Source: Candidatus Physcocola equi (GTDB lineage: Bacteria > Bacteroidota > Bacteroidia > Bacteroidales > Paludibacteraceae). From it: a stretch of DNA of 32,966 nt. The notes under the pieces were generated by a model. That model did not search any database and was not told the DNA's origin. It saw only the letters and a list, made by a program, of their open reading frames with translations. Made by a program: the position numbers and the translations under genes. Where the stretch lies: NCBI GenBank assembly GCA_018064855.1, contig JAGHUM010000037.1, positions 1 through 32,966 on the forward strand. The letters run 5' to 3'. Of this stretch, positions 17,894 through 26,938 are shown in pieces. How positions within the stretch are numbered: position 1 is the first letter of the stretch; the number at the start of each line of letters is the position of its first letter.

Positions 17894-18631
17894 TTATTTT
17901 CCTTCCACTTTAGCCACAGCATCAGCAAGCGACATACCTGCATAATCCTGAGCAGAGAAGATGCGACCAGAAACCTTATCGTCTGCAAACACGCCCAAAA
18001 CAGCACCAGGGATTGCACTTTCAGGAGCATTTGGAGCATTTGGGCCACCAAGGTCAGTGCGGCACCATCCTGGATCGAGCAAGTTGAGCATAACATCGGT
18101 ACCGTTGACCTTTGTAGCGAGGTCTTTGGTCACTTTGTCGAGAGCCGCCTTACTTGCAGAGTAAGCTGGTTGTTCAGGTTCCTTGTCGATACCGCTAGTA
18201 GTGTTAACGATACGACCGAAGCCTTTTTCAATCATCTTAGGCAAATAGTGATAACAGATAATCATTGGAGCCACAGTGTTTACCTTGAGGCTCTTTACGA
18301 ACTCTTCTGTAGGAGTCTTGTAATACTCAGGGAATGGGCGGTAAGTAACCTGGATGCCAGCATTATTGAGGACAATAGAGATATCGGTACCCTTTGAATC
18401 GATATCAGCCAACATACGACGAACATCATTATCGTCTTCCAAATCAGCAGCGATAGCATAAGCATCCACACCGAGTGCCTTTGCTTGAGCAAGCACCTTT
18501 TCAGCATGCTCAACCTTACGGCTGTGAAGAACGAGGTTACAACCATTCTTGGCTAATTCGATAGCCGCCAAAGCACCAATACCACGACTTGCGCCGGTAA
18601 CGAGTGCCCACTTTCCTTTGATACTAATCAT
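17894..18631 (-). CDS. Short-chain dehydrogenase/reductase (SDR) family oxidoreductase
   Basis: The 245-residue protein is a classical SDR: TGASRGIG (12-19) binds the NAD(P) cofactor, NNAG is at 89-92, and the catalytic triad is Ser146 (NTTSG), Tyr157 and Lys161 (YSASK). The P-G-W-C-R-T-D-L segment after the active site is also typical (PGxxxT). The substrate cannot be read from the sequence. It begins 36 bases after the stop of galE and is the last gene before a terminator, so it is likely co-transcribed with recQ, the nucleotidyltransferase and galE. A role in sugar or lipid carbonyl metabolism is plausible, but not demonstrated. Confidence 0.88.
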   Translation of the reverse strand: MISIKGKWALVTGASRGIGALAAIELAKNGCNLVLHSRKVEHAEKVLAQAKALGVDAYAIAADLEDDNDVRRMLADIDSKGTDISIVLNNAGIQVTYRPFPEYYKTPTEEFVKSLKVNTVAPMIICYHYLPKMIEKGFGRIVNTTSGIDKEPEQPAYSASKAALDKVTKDLATKVNGTDVMLNLLDPGWCRTDLGGPNAPNAPESAIPGAVLGVFADDKVSGRIFSAQDYAGMSLADAVAKVEGK

Positions 18632-18667
18632 GAGTGTAAAACAATAAAAAAAACAATATGTAAAAAA

Positions 18668-19717
18668 TTACGAATTCTGTTGATCTTTTTCTCTGCGCTC
18701 CTGAAGCTTGAGTTCCCACTTCCAACAAGAACTAAGAACATCTTCCAAAGGAGTATCGGCTTTCCATCCAAGTTCCTTATTTGCAAGAGAAGGATCGGCC
18801 CATACCTTTTCGATATCCCCCTCACGACGAGGAGCAATCTGGTAAGGCAGATTCACGCCGGAAACCTCCATAAACTTGTTCACAATTTCCAACACGCTAA
18901 GACCAGTACCTGTACCGAGGTTGAACACTTCAACAGAACGTTTCATTTTCTTGTCGAGCATTCGTTCCACAGCCATCACGTGGGCCTTTGCCAAATCGAC
19001 CACATAAATATAGTCGCGGATGCAAGAACCATCAGGAGTGTTATAATCATTACCGAACACCTTCAGTTCAGAACGGAGACCGATGGCTGTCTGAGTAACA
19101 AAAGGCAGGAGGTTATTAGGAACACCATTTGGCAACTCACCAATCTCAGCAGAAGGGTGCGCACCAATCGGATTGAAATAACGGAGCAAAATCGACTTCA
19201 TGCCTACAGTCGCCTTCACAGTATCGCGAATGATATTTTCGCAAACCTGCTTTGTATAACCATAAGGAGAAGTAGCAGGTTGAATTGGGCTCTGTTCGGT
19301 TACAGGAAGCACATCAGGTTGTCCGTAAACTGTGCAAGAAGAAGAGAACACGATGTGGTTGATGCCATACTTAGGCATAAGTTCCACGAGGTTGAGCAAA
19401 GAAGTGATGTTGTTTCTGTAATACATCACAGGCATCTTCACACTCTCCCCCACTGCCTTACTTGCGGCGAAATTGATGATAGCCTCAATGCCCTCATATT
19501 TTTGGAAGAACTTGTTGAGAGAAACATAGTCCTTCAAATCGATGTTTTCAAAAATAGGTTCAACTCCTGTGATTCTTTTGATGCCATCAAGCACACCGAT
19601 ATTGGAGTTGGAAAGGTTGTCGATGATGATAGGTTCAAAACCAGCATTTATCAATTCAACGACTGTATGAGAACCGATGTAGCCAGTACCACCAGTGACG
19701 AGGATTCTTTTTTTCAT
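18668..19717 (-). CDS. galE: UDP-glucose 4-epimerase
   Basis: GalE interconverts UDP-glucose and UDP-galactose using tightly bound NAD, feeding galactose catabolism and surface polysaccharide synthesis. The 349-residue length is standard. TGGTGYIGSH (8-17) is the NAD-binding GxxGxxG loop, FSSSCTVYG (124-132) carries the catalytic Ser127, and PYGYTK gives Tyr152 and Lys156 of the YxxxK motif. The C-terminal NLGTGTGLSVLEIV and RREGDIEKVWADPSLANKEL are typical of GalE. Its ATG overlaps the stop of the upstream nucleotidyltransferase by one base (TGATG), so translation is probably coupled, and both belong to nucleotide-sugar metabolism. Confidence 0.93.
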   Translation of the reverse strand: MKKRILVTGGTGYIGSHTVVELINAGFEPIIIDNLSNSNIGVLDGIKRITGVEPIFENIDLKDYVSLNKFFQKYEGIEAIINFAASKAVGESVKMPVMYYRNNITSLLNLVELMPKYGINHIVFSSSCTVYGQPDVLPVTEQSPIQPATSPYGYTKQVCENIIRDTVKATVGMKSILLRYFNPIGAHPSAEIGELPNGVPNNLLPFVTQTAIGLRSELKVFGNDYNTPDGSCIRDYIYVVDLAKAHVMAVERMLDKKMKRSVEVFNLGTGTGLSVLEIVNKFMEVSGVNLPYQIAPRREGDIEKVWADPSLANKELGWKADTPLEDVLSSCWKWELKLQERREKDQQNS

Positions 19718-20628
19718 CAGAACAATTTTTTAGGGTAAACACCAGCGTTAACAAGGTCGGCGATTTTCTGCACCACAACAGGTCTGTCTTCCTGGTAGGT
19801 TACGCCAAACCACTTACAAGGAGTAGTGAGCACTTCGATAGAAGCAGTATTCGACTCGATAAGATGGTTAACCATGGTAGGAATACCATATTCAGCTTTT
19901 AAGTTATCGATATTATTTGTGAGGAATTGACGGAAATCCTTATCCGAATGAACAAAGTAATCTGGAGTGAATCCCCACATGTTCATAGATACAGGCGCAT
20001 TTTCATCGATAGTTTCGAAAACACCCGTCTTCTGATTCTTGAATATGACCTCACCATTTTCATTGCGATGTACCTCATAGTGTTCTTCCACAGAAGTAAG
20101 ATGATTCTGTGCGCTCTTAGAGCATACGCCACGAGAGACAGTACCATGTTCACTAAGCGTATTCCCCAGTTGGTAAGCCACCATGCAATACGCATTCTGT
20201 TTACCCTGCATTTTATTCAATCCATCGGCGAGCGTCTGGAAACTTTCTTTTCCGTAGAAATCGTCGGCATTGATCACAGCAAAAGGTTCCTTGATTGCTT
20301 TAGCCGCCATCATGATGGCATGATTAGTACCCCAAGGTTTCACGCGTTCAGGATTGAGGGTAAAACCTTCAGGAAGAGCATCAAGAGATTGGAAGACCAC
20401 CTCCACTGGGATAGAAGCCTGGTATTTAGAAAGGATTTTTTCGCGGAAATCGTTTTCAAAATCGTGACGGATAACGAAAACGACCTTACCGAATCCCGCA
20501 CGGATAGCATCGAAAATAGAATAATCCATGATGGTTTCGCCAGAAGGTCCAACTCCGTCGAGTTGTTTCAGCTTTCCGTAGCGACTACCCATGCCGGCCG
20601 CTAACACCAATAGAACAGGTTTTGTCAT
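19717..20628 (-). CDS. Sugar-phosphate nucleotidyltransferase (NTP_transferase family)
   Basis: The 303-residue protein opens with the nucleotide-binding signature LAAGMGSRYGKLKQL (9-23), followed by GPSGETIMDYSIFDA. It contains GTNHA (100-104) and the metal-binding NADDFYG (120-126), which together identify a nucleotidyltransferase that makes NDP-sugars or a related activated compound. The exact sugar and nucleotide cannot be assigned; this type is widespread in Bacteroidota and usually annotated only as nucleotidyltransferase. Its stop overlaps the start of galE by one base, and it starts 38 bases after the recQ stop, so it is part of the same operon. An extra segment near residues 150-210 (EEHYEVHRNENGEVIF) separates it from classical GlmU/RmlA lengths. 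Confidence 0.85.
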   Translation of the reverse strand: MTKPVLLVLAAGMGSRYGKLKQLDGVGPSGETIMDYSIFDAIRAGFGKVVFVIRHDFENDFREKILSKYQASIPVEVVFQSLDALPEGFTLNPERVKPWGTNHAIMMAAKAIKEPFAVINADDFYGKESFQTLADGLNKMQGKQNAYCMVAYQLGNTLSEHGTVSRGVCSKSAQNHLTSVEEHYEVHRNENGEVIFKNQKTGVFETIDENAPVSMNMWGFTPDYFVHSDKDFRQFLTNNIDNLKAEYGIPTMVNHLIESNTASIEVLTTPCKWFGVTYQEDRPVVVQKIADLVNAGVYPKKLF

Positions 20629-20666
20629 ATATATTGTATTATTTGAAGTCTAGAAAAGAGAGAATA

Positions 20667-22874
20667 TTAGTTACCTAATTCAGTGAGGAACTTAATGCGT
20701 ACGAGTCTGATTTCAGTTTCAGTATAATCGCCACCAAGCACTTCCATTGCCTCATCAACATCATCGGTTTCCGATTCGTTTTTGAAATAGTCGAAAATAT
20801 CGTCAATACGATCTTCGTCTCCGAAGAAATCTATCAAGTAGTAATTGATATTGATTTTAGTGCCACTTTCCACAATAGACTCCAACTGTTTGAGGAGTTC
20901 CTCTTCATCGAGTCCCTTCATATCAGCGATGGTATCGAGCGGCACTTTCTTATCAATCATGCTGATGATATCCACTTTGAGTTTGGAATCGTTTGGTTTT
21001 GTACGGATACGAAGTTCAAGAGGTCTCTCAATATTATTATCTTCAACGTGTCTTTTGATGATTTTCAAAAACTCGTCACCGTATCTTTTTGCCTTACCAA
21101 TGCCAACGCCAGGAATGTTTTGCAGTTCATCCACAGAAGTTGGGTAAACAGTAGCCATCTGCTCAAGTTGAGCATCAGAAAAAATGACATACGGAGGGCA
21201 ATCGTTTTTATCAGCAGTTTTCTTACGCAGATCCTTCAAAATAGCATAGAGCTGAGGATCGGTGCAGAAATCACTGCCCGAGCCTGAGATAGGTCCGGTC
21301 AGATCATCATCATCGCCACTTGTTTCATCAGAGTCCACATTGAATGCACTTGGCTTTTTCATGAACGCTTTGGACTTATCGTTCAAAGTGAGGATACCGT
21401 TATCATCTTTATCGATGTAACCTTCCTGAATAGCCTTAGCGAAGACAGAAGCAACAATATCCTCCGTCTCATCACCACGTTTGCCTTTCAGTTCCCCAAA
21501 AGTCTCGGCTTCATCATGTCCATTATCTTCAATTTCATTAGAGCTGATACCAAGCACTACATTAGAAATATAGTGTTGATCGAAATCACCATCCAAAGTA
21601 TCGATAGTCTCTAATATCGTTTTCAAAAAATCCTTTACGTCCACTTGTTTCTTAGGATTTAAACAGTTATCACAATTACAACAATTATCTTCAGGATAAA
21701 TTTCGCCAAAATAGCGCAACAAGAATTTGCGTCTGCAAGAAGTTGTCTCCGCATAGTCGGCAGTCTCTTTAATGAGTTGTCGTCCTATTTCCTGCTCAGA
21801 TGCGGACTTATTGCTGTTTTGAACGAACTTTTCAAGTTTTTGCAAGTCTTTCTTCGAATAGAAAGCGATGCACCGTCCTTCGCCGCCATCTCTGCCGGCT
21901 CTTCCGGTTTCCTGATAGTAGCTTTCAATACTTTTAGACATATCATAATGGATGACATATCTCACATCGGGTTTGTCGATACCCATTCCGAAAGCAATGG
22001 TGGCGACGATGACGTCCACCTTTTCCATCAGGAAATTATCTTGGTTGCTGGATCTTTCTCCCGAGTCCATGCCCGCATGATAAGCTAGAGCGCTTATGTG
22101 GTTCATGTTGAGCATTTCGGTAAGTTCCTCCACTTTCTTGCGACTTAGGCAATAAATGATACCCGACTTACCCGACTGGGATTTAATGAACTTCACAATA
22201 TCCTTGTCGATGTTGTCGGTCTTAGGTCTGACCTCATAATAGAGGTTAGGACGATTAAAAGACGACTGAAAGACATCGGCATCCAACATTCCAAGATTCT
22301 TCAGGATATCGTGTTGAACTTTTGTTGTTGCCGTAGCAGTGAGAGCGACGACACCAATATTTTGTCCAAGCATTTCCATCACTTCCCTGATACGTCTGTA
22401 TTCAGGTCTGAAGTCGTGTCCCCATTCAGAGATGCACTGCGCTTCATCAACAGCCAGGAAAGAGATTTTGACGCTCTTTAGGAATTCCAGATTATTTTCC
22501 TTACCGAGGCTTTCCGGAGCCACATAAAGCAGCTTGGTTTTACCTGAAAGGATGTCACTTTTCACTGCTTCAATAGCAGCTTTAGGGAGTGACGAATTGA
22601 GGAAGTGAGCGACACCATCGTCGGTGCTGACACTTCGAATGGCATCCACTTGGTTTTTCATCAGAGCGATGAGCGGCGACACCACAATTGCAGTACCTTC
22701 CATGATGAGGGCAGGCAGCTGATAGCACAGCGACTTTCCCCCACCCGTAGGCATGAGCACAAGCGTGTTTTTACCAGCGAGCACGTTTTTTATGATGGCC
22801 TCTTGATTGCCCTTGAAGGAATCGAAGCCAAAATGCAACTTGAGTTGCGCCTTAAGCTCTTTGTCTGTTACCAT
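20667..22874 (-). CDS. recQ: ATP-dependent DNA helicase RecQ
   Basis: From the ATG at 22874 the protein has 735 residues; an open frame 87 bases longer has a hydrophobic, unrelated N-terminus and is rejected. RecQ unwinds DNA 3' to 5' in recombination and fork repair. The helicase core shows TGGGKS (43-48, motif I), DEAQCISEWGHDFRPEY (143-159, motif II plus the RecQ aromatic loop), ALTATAT, and QETGRAGRDG (321-330, motif VI). Zinc ligands Cys380, Cys398, Cys401 and Cys404 and a following RQC region are present, then an HRDC domain around 535-620 (DLRKKTADKN...IPGVGIGKAKRYG). Motif II is DEAQ rather than DEAH. A C-terminal extension of about 110 residues follows. It heads the operon with the sugar genes. 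Confidence 0.93.
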   Translation of the reverse strand: MVTDKELKAQLKLHFGFDSFKGNQEAIIKNVLAGKNTLVLMPTGGGKSLCYQLPALIMEGTAIVVSPLIALMKNQVDAIRSVSTDDGVAHFLNSSLPKAAIEAVKSDILSGKTKLLYVAPESLGKENNLEFLKSVKISFLAVDEAQCISEWGHDFRPEYRRIREVMEMLGQNIGVVALTATATTKVQHDILKNLGMLDADVFQSSFNRPNLYYEVRPKTDNIDKDIVKFIKSQSGKSGIIYCLSRKKVEELTEMLNMNHISALAYHAGMDSGERSSNQDNFLMEKVDVIVATIAFGMGIDKPDVRYVIHYDMSKSIESYYQETGRAGRDGGEGRCIAFYSKKDLQKLEKFVQNSNKSASEQEIGRQLIKETADYAETTSCRRKFLLRYFGEIYPEDNCCNCDNCLNPKKQVDVKDFLKTILETIDTLDGDFDQHYISNVVLGISSNEIEDNGHDEAETFGELKGKRGDETEDIVASVFAKAIQEGYIDKDDNGILTLNDKSKAFMKKPSAFNVDSDETSGDDDDLTGPISGSGSDFCTDPQLYAILKDLRKKTADKNDCPPYVIFSDAQLEQMATVYPTSVDELQNIPGVGIGKAKRYGDEFLKIIKRHVEDNNIERPLELRIRTKPNDSKLKVDIISMIDKKVPLDTIADMKGLDEEELLKQLESIVESGTKININYYLIDFFGDEDRIDDIFDYFKNESETDDVDEAMEVLGGDYTETEIRLVRIKFLTELGN

Positions 22875-22989
22875 AAGAAAACCACTTAAAGATAAACAAA
22901 CGAAAAGAATATCAAGCAGTAACAAAATCGCATTCGCACATTCGCATAAGACGGAAAACAACTCATCACCATCATAGCGAAATCGGGTG

Positions 22990-23019
22990 CAAATTTAAGC
23001 ACAATTTTGTAATAGCAAT
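22990..23019 (-). promoter_or_regulatory. Candidate recQ promoter
   Basis: On the minus strand TAAATTTG (22997-22990) fits the -7 consensus TAnnTTTG, with ATTG (23019-23016) 18 bases upstream. The start of transcription would lie near 22983, leaving a leader of about 110 bases before recQ. It lies directly behind the clpX terminator. Confidence 0.4.
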
Positions 23020-23030
23020 ATCTTTTCGAA

Positions 23031-23094
23031 GAAAAAAAACAAAAACTTGAAGTGCTTCTGCAGCAAATGTGCAGAAAGCACTAATTATCAAGTT
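23031..23094 (-). terminator. Strong terminator after clpX
   Basis: A long hairpin (outer stem AACTTGA/TCAAGTT at 23044-23050 and 23088-23094; inner stem AGTGCTTCTGCA at 23051-23062 pairing with 23070-23082 with one bulged base) is followed on the minus strand by a T-rich run (complement of 23031-23045). It ends the clpP-clpX transcript 25 bases after the clpX stop codon and isolates recQ. Confidence 0.8.
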
Positions 23095-23118
23095 GTTGTA
23101 TATTCTGTCTTTTTTATA

Positions 23119-24372
23119 TTAGACCGCAGAGAGTCGTGCCGCATCGGCATGTGTCAGTTTTTTCGTTGCCTCTTCGAGTGTCACACGGAAAGTTTTTTCA
23201 CCAGAAGACGGCAAATCGAACATTTCGTCGAGCATAATGGTTTCGACGATTGAGCGCAAACCACGCGCCCCCAATTTGAACTCAACAGCCTTATCCACAA
23301 TAAAGTCGAGCACTGCATCATCTATTTCCAGCTTGATCCCATCAATCTCAAACATTTTAATATATTGTTTGATAATTGCGTTTTTCGGTTCTGTAAGAAT
23401 ACGACGAAGGGCATTGCGATCGAGAGCGTTCAAGTGAGTAAGCATTGGCAGACGACCGATAATTTCAGGAATAAGACCAAAAGACTTGAGGTCTTGAGGT
23501 GTCACATACTGCAAAATGTTATCTGTGTCTATTTTTTCCTTTTTGAGAGAAGCACCATACCCTACTACCTGTGCATTGAGTCGGTTAGAGATTCTGCGTT
23601 CAATTCCGTCAAAAGCTCCACCACACACAAAGAGAATGTTTTTTGTATCAACAGGTATCATCTTCTGATCGGGGTGTTTACGACCGCCTTGAGGTGGCAC
23701 CAAAACAACCGAGCCTTCAAGAAGTTTGAGCAAGCCCTGCTGCACACCTTCGCCGCTCACATCACGAGTGATGGACGGATTGTCTCCCTTACGGGCGATT
23801 TTATCGATTTCGTCGATGAACACGATACCCATCTGAGCCGCATCAACATCGTAGTCGCAAGCCTGCAACAAACGTGTAAGGATGCTTTCTATATCCTCAC
23901 CCACATAACCAGCCTCGGTGAGCACCGTGGCATCAACAATGGTGAAAGGGACATGAAGCATCTTTGCTATACTCTTTGCCAGCAGCGTTTTTCCGGTACC
24001 GGTAGAGCCGACCATGATGATATTGGATTTTTCAATCTCAACTTCATTTGAATCGTCTGGCTGGGTAAGTCGCTTGTAGTGATTATAGACAGCCACCGAA
24101 AGAATCTTCTTTGCGTGGTCTTGTCCGATCACATATTGATCAAGGAAGTTTTTAATCTCCACAGGTTTTGGAATAGTTTTCCCCTTCAACAGATTTTGCG
24201 CTTTGTTTTTGGCCTTAGCCTTGCCCGCAGCCTGCATCTGAAGTTCGACAAACTCCTTGACCTTGACAGCACACTCATCGCAGATACAAGAGGTATAGCC
24301 CGAAACGAGCATACCCACTTCCTTTGACGAGCGTCTGCAGAAATCGCAGTATTGATCAGATTTTTTTGCCAT
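23119..24372 (-). CDS. clpX: ATP-dependent Clp protease ATP-binding subunit ClpX
   Basis: ClpX is the AAA+ unfoldase that recognises tagged proteins and threads them into ClpP. The 417-residue length is normal. An N-terminal zinc-binding domain has Cys9, Cys12, Cys31 and Cys34 (CDFC...CDEC). GSTGTGKT (122-129) is Walker A and VFIDEID (184-190) Walker B. The pore loop GYVG (155-158) and the RKH loop (231-233) are present, as is the sensor-2 region [10 protein letters not shown]. It follows clpP by 23 bases and ends in the hairpin terminator, so the two form one operon and one complex. Confidence 0.97.
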   Translation of the reverse strand: MAKKSDQYCDFCRRSSKEVGMLVSGYTSCICDECAVKVKEFVELQMQAAGKAKAKNKAQNLLKGKTIPKPVEIKNFLDQYVIGQDHAKKILSVAVYNHYKRLTQPDDSNEVEIEKSNIIMVGSTGTGKTLLAKSIAKMLHVPFTIVDATVLTEAGYVGEDIESILTRLLQACDYDVDAAQMGIVFIDEIDKIARKGDNPSITRDVSGEGVQQGLLKLLEGSVVLVPPQGGRKHPDQKMIPVDTKNILFVCGGAFDGIERRISNRLNAQVVGYGASLKKEKIDTDNILQYVTPQDLKSFGLIPEIIGRLPMLTHLNALDRNALRRILTEPKNAIIKQYIKMFEIDGIKLEIDDAVLDFIVDKAVEFKLGARGLRSIVETIMLDEMFDLPSSGEKTFRVTLEEATKKLTHADAARLSAV

Positions 24373-24395
24373 CTTGAATAAAGAATGCGATTAAC

Positions 24396-25085
24396 TTATT
24401 TTTTTCTTTCAAGCACTTCATCAATCATGCCATATTCTTTCGCTTCAGCTGCAGTCAACCAATAGTCGCGTTCTGCATCGGCGGCAATCTTTTCATAAGC
24501 CTGACCTGAATGCTCAGAAATGATATCGTAAAGTTCCTTTTTGAGTTTTACGATTTCACGGGTAGTGATTTCCATATCGGTAGCCTGAGTGCCAGGAGCC
24601 ACACCACCCATAGGCTGGTGAATGAGGACACGGCTGTGTTTGAGTGCCGAGCGTTTGCCCTTCGCGCCTGCCACCAAAAGGACAGAAGCCATGGAAGCAG
24701 CCATACCAGTACAAATAGTAGATACATCCGAGCCGATGAACTGCATGGTATCGTAAATGCCAAGGCCATCATATACAGAGCCACCAGGGGAATTGATATA
24801 GATGGAAATATCCTTACCTGGATCAGAAGTATCGAGGAAGAGCAACTGAGCCTGAATAACGTTTGCAGTATAAGCATCCACTTCCGAGCCCAAGAAGATG
24901 ATACGGTCCATCATAAGACGTGAGAAAACATCCATCTGAGTCACATTCAACTGACGCTCTTCCAAAATGCTTGGAGAGATATAACTTGCAGTTACCGAAG
25001 ATGATGCAGCATACTGATCGAGAGCGAGTCCGTTCATGCCAAGATGACCGGTCGCAAATTTGCGGAATTCGTCGTTCTTATTCAT
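24396..25085 (-). CDS. clpP: ATP-dependent Clp protease proteolytic subunit ClpP
   Basis: ClpP is the serine peptidase of the ClpXP complex. The 229-residue protein has the triad Ser131 (TGMAASMAS, where many species have GQAASMGA), His156 (LIHQP) and Asp207 (ERDYWL). INSPGGSV (98-104) is the oxyanion-hole and substrate-binding strand. About 30 N-terminal residues precede the conserved core, as in other Bacteroidota ClpP. It precedes clpX by 23 bases. The 297 bases upstream, up to the tig stop codon, contain the tig terminator and AT-rich sequence with no clear TAnnTTTG promoter; GATCTTTG on the minus strand (25180-25173) is the closest candidate. Confidence 0.97.
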   Translation of the reverse strand: MNKNDEFRKFATGHLGMNGLALDQYAASSSVTASYISPSILEERQLNVTQMDVFSRLMMDRIIFLGSEVDAYTANVIQAQLLFLDTSDPGKDISIYINSPGGSVYDGLGIYDTMQFIGSDVSTICTGMAASMASVLLVAGAKGKRSALKHSRVLIHQPMGGVAPGTQATDMEITTREIVKLKKELYDIISEHSGQAYEKIAADAERDYWLTAAEAKEYGMIDEVLERKK

Positions 25086-25321
25086 TGTATTTTCGTTTGA
25101 TGTTTTAAATTAGTTTATATTTCTAAAAAATTCCATAACCAACAATAAATCGTCCCTGAAAGGGAGCATTCGCAAAGATCACTTTTCTTTTGCATTATAA
25201 AGTTATAAAAAAAATTCGGAATAAAAGCAAAAAAAATCATGGAAAAAATTCGCTGAACAATATAATGTAATTTCAAGCAATCTGAAATTCAGTTGTCACC
25301 TGACGCAAATGAAGGTCTGTA

Positions 25322-25360
25322 GGGACAAAAAAAGCGGACGAGAAAGCATCTCGTCCGCTT
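25322..25360 (-). terminator. Rho-independent terminator of tig
   Basis: A 12-bp perfect stem (25332-25343 with 25349-25360, core GCGGACGAGA) with a five-base loop is followed on the minus strand by seven T residues. It starts 22 bases after the tig stop codon, so clpP needs its own promoter. Confidence 0.85.
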
Positions 25361-25382
25361 GATATTAATCGTCAGATTAAAA

Positions 25383-26750
25383 TTACTTAGCTTCTTCGCT
25401 AACCAATTTCTGGAATTCTTCAACTGAAATTTGCTTAGTGCTGAGTTTAACAGCGCCCTTAACAGCAGCAAGAATCTTTTCTTCGATAACACGATCAACC
25501 ATGTTACGAACAGCGTTCTTGTCTTTAAGCATATCGTGAGCGTAGTTTTCTGCAACATCTTCAGGAACTGACATCATGCCATACTGAGCGAACTGAGCGC
25601 GAGCCACTTTCTTACCGAATTCAACGAGGTCTTTTTCTTCAACCTTAACGTCGTTTGCCTTAGCGAGTTGGTCTTTAGCCAACTGCCATTTAAGACCTTC
25701 GAGCATTTCAGGGAACTGCTTTTCGATTTCTTCGTCGGTAGCTTCCTTCTTGTCTTTAGCAGTTGCTTTGAGCCAACGTTTCAAGAATGCTTCAGGGAAT
25801 TTAAGGTCTTCCATCTTCTTGAGGACAGCCGCACGAACGTCAGAAAGGAGTTTGAATTCGCTATCTGCTTCAAGAGTATCCTTGATGTCGGCTTCGAGTT
25901 TAGACTTAAATTCAGCTTCACTCTTTACGACATCCTTACCGAATGCCTTGTCGAAGAGATCCTGGTTGAGTTCTGCTTCAACATAGCGAGAGATTTCGTT
26001 GATAGTGAAGAGGTAGTCTTTGTCTGCCACAGCAACATCCTCTTTGTTGATTTTGAGGAAAGCGGCAACTTCAGCGTCCTGTTCGAGCACCTTCTTAGGG
26101 TTGAAAGTGATTTGAGCACCAACAGCAGCGCCGAGGAAGAGTTTCTTACCTTCTTCAGAAATATATTTAGGGCTGAGGATAGCGCCTTCATTCTTCACGC
26201 CACCTTCTTTTTCAGCACCGTTTTCGAGTTCAACAACAACACCCTTAACGAGGTCGTTTTCTTCAGCCTTTTCGCCCTTGTCGTAGTGACCGAAACGGCT
26301 TGTATATTGCTTGATGGCGTCGTTGAGCATCTTATCATCAACAGTAATCTGATACTGAGTGAAAGAATTGCGGCCATTGAGTTCAACCTTAAATTCTGGA
26401 GCAACAGCGATGTCGAAGAAGAACTTAGCAGGCTTGTCAGAATCGAGATCTGCAACGCTCTTTTCCACTTCGCTTGGAAGAGGTTCGCCAAGGACAGCGA
26501 GTTTGTTATCCTGAATATACTTGTAGAGGTTTTCGCCTACGAACTTGTTGATTTCTTCAGCCTCCAATGCCTTACCATAAAGTTTCTTGATGTAAGACAT
26601 AGGCACACAACCAGGGCGGAAACCAGGCATGTTGGCCTTCTTGCGGTAATCTTTAAGCGCTTTTTCTACAGCGGGCTGATAGTCAGCCTTTTCAACTTCC
26701 ATGGTGAGGAGAATATTCACCTCATCAATGTTTTTTCTTTCGATATTCAT
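25383..26750 (-). CDS. tig: Trigger factor (ribosome-associated chaperone)
   Basis: Trigger factor binds the ribosome exit tunnel and shields nascent chains. The 455-residue protein has the expected N-terminal ribosome-binding domain with MPGFRPGCVP (41-50), the counterpart of the GFRxGxVP signature. A divergent FKBP-like middle region (about 155-240) and a helical C-terminal chaperone domain follow. In Bacteroidota the middle domain is commonly degenerate, so peptidyl-prolyl isomerase activity is doubtful. The genes downstream are clpP and clpX, the usual neighbours of tig in many bacteria, but a terminator separates them here. A strong promoter match lies upstream. Confidence 0.93.
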   Translation of the reverse strand: MNIERKNIDEVNILLTMEVEKADYQPAVEKALKDYRKKANMPGFRPGCVPMSYIKKLYGKALEAEEINKFVGENLYKYIQDNKLAVLGEPLPSEVEKSVADLDSDKPAKFFFDIAVAPEFKVELNGRNSFTQYQITVDDKMLNDAIKQYTSRFGHYDKGEKAEENDLVKGVVVELENGAEKEGGVKNEGAILSPKYISEEGKKLFLGAAVGAQITFNPKKVLEQDAEVAAFLKINKEDVAVADKDYLFTINEISRYVEAELNQDLFDKAFGKDVVKSEAEFKSKLEADIKDTLEADSEFKLLSDVRAAVLKKMEDLKFPEAFLKRWLKATAKDKKEATDEEIEKQFPEMLEGLKWQLAKDQLAKANDVKVEEKDLVEFGKKVARAQFAQYGMMSVPEDVAENYAHDMLKDKNAVRNMVDRVIEEKILAAVKGAVKLSTKQISVEEFQKLVSEEAK

Positions 26751-26822
26751 TTATTGATCTTATAAAGTTATCAAAAACAATACTACACACTCCCTGTGAA
26801 GAGGAGCGCACGTTTCGGAGGG

Positions 26823-26854
26823 CAAAGGTAAGAAAAAATGATTAGATAAACAAA
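26823..26854 (-). promoter_or_regulatory. tig promoter, good match to the Bacteroidota consensus
   Basis: On the minus strand TTTG (26854-26851), 20 bases, then TACCTTTG (26830-26823) match both the -33 TTTG and the -7 TAnnTTTG elements with the expected spacing. Transcription would start near 26816, leaving a leader of about 65 bases before the ATG at 26750. Confidence 0.7.
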
Positions 26855-26860
26855 AGTTCG

Positions 26861-26876
26861 GCGCAGCAATCTGCAC
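26861..26876 (-). terminator. Weak hairpin between the lipoprotein gene and tig
   Basis: GTGCAG-ATTG-CTGCGC on the minus strand can form a six-base stem (one G-T pair), followed five bases later by TTTTGTTT. This may be a weak terminator for the leftward lipoprotein gene. It adjoins the -33 element of the tig promoter, so some read-through is likely. Confidence 0.35.
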
Positions 26877-26938
26877 AAAATGGCTTCAAAAAAACAGTGA
26901 ATGAAATTTATGTAAGTCAATTATCCGGCACATCTTAA

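Noticed and set aside
18680-19738. A 352-codon plus-strand open frame opposite galE
   Set aside because: Antisense to a gene with an intact catalytic triad; no signal or motifs of its own.
22875-22961. Upstream extension of recQ
   Set aside because: The extra 29 residues are hydrophobic and unlike RecQ; MVTDKELKAQLKLHFGF is the normal start.
25086-25320. Possible clpP promoter (GATCTTTG, 25173-25180 minus)
   Set aside because: The first base pair of the consensus differs and no TTTG is found at the right distance, so it is not listed as a feature.
25668-26765. A 365-codon plus-strand open frame opposite tig
   Set aside because: Phe- and Glu-rich mirror of the Lys/Glu-rich trigger factor; antisense to a gene with clear family motifs.
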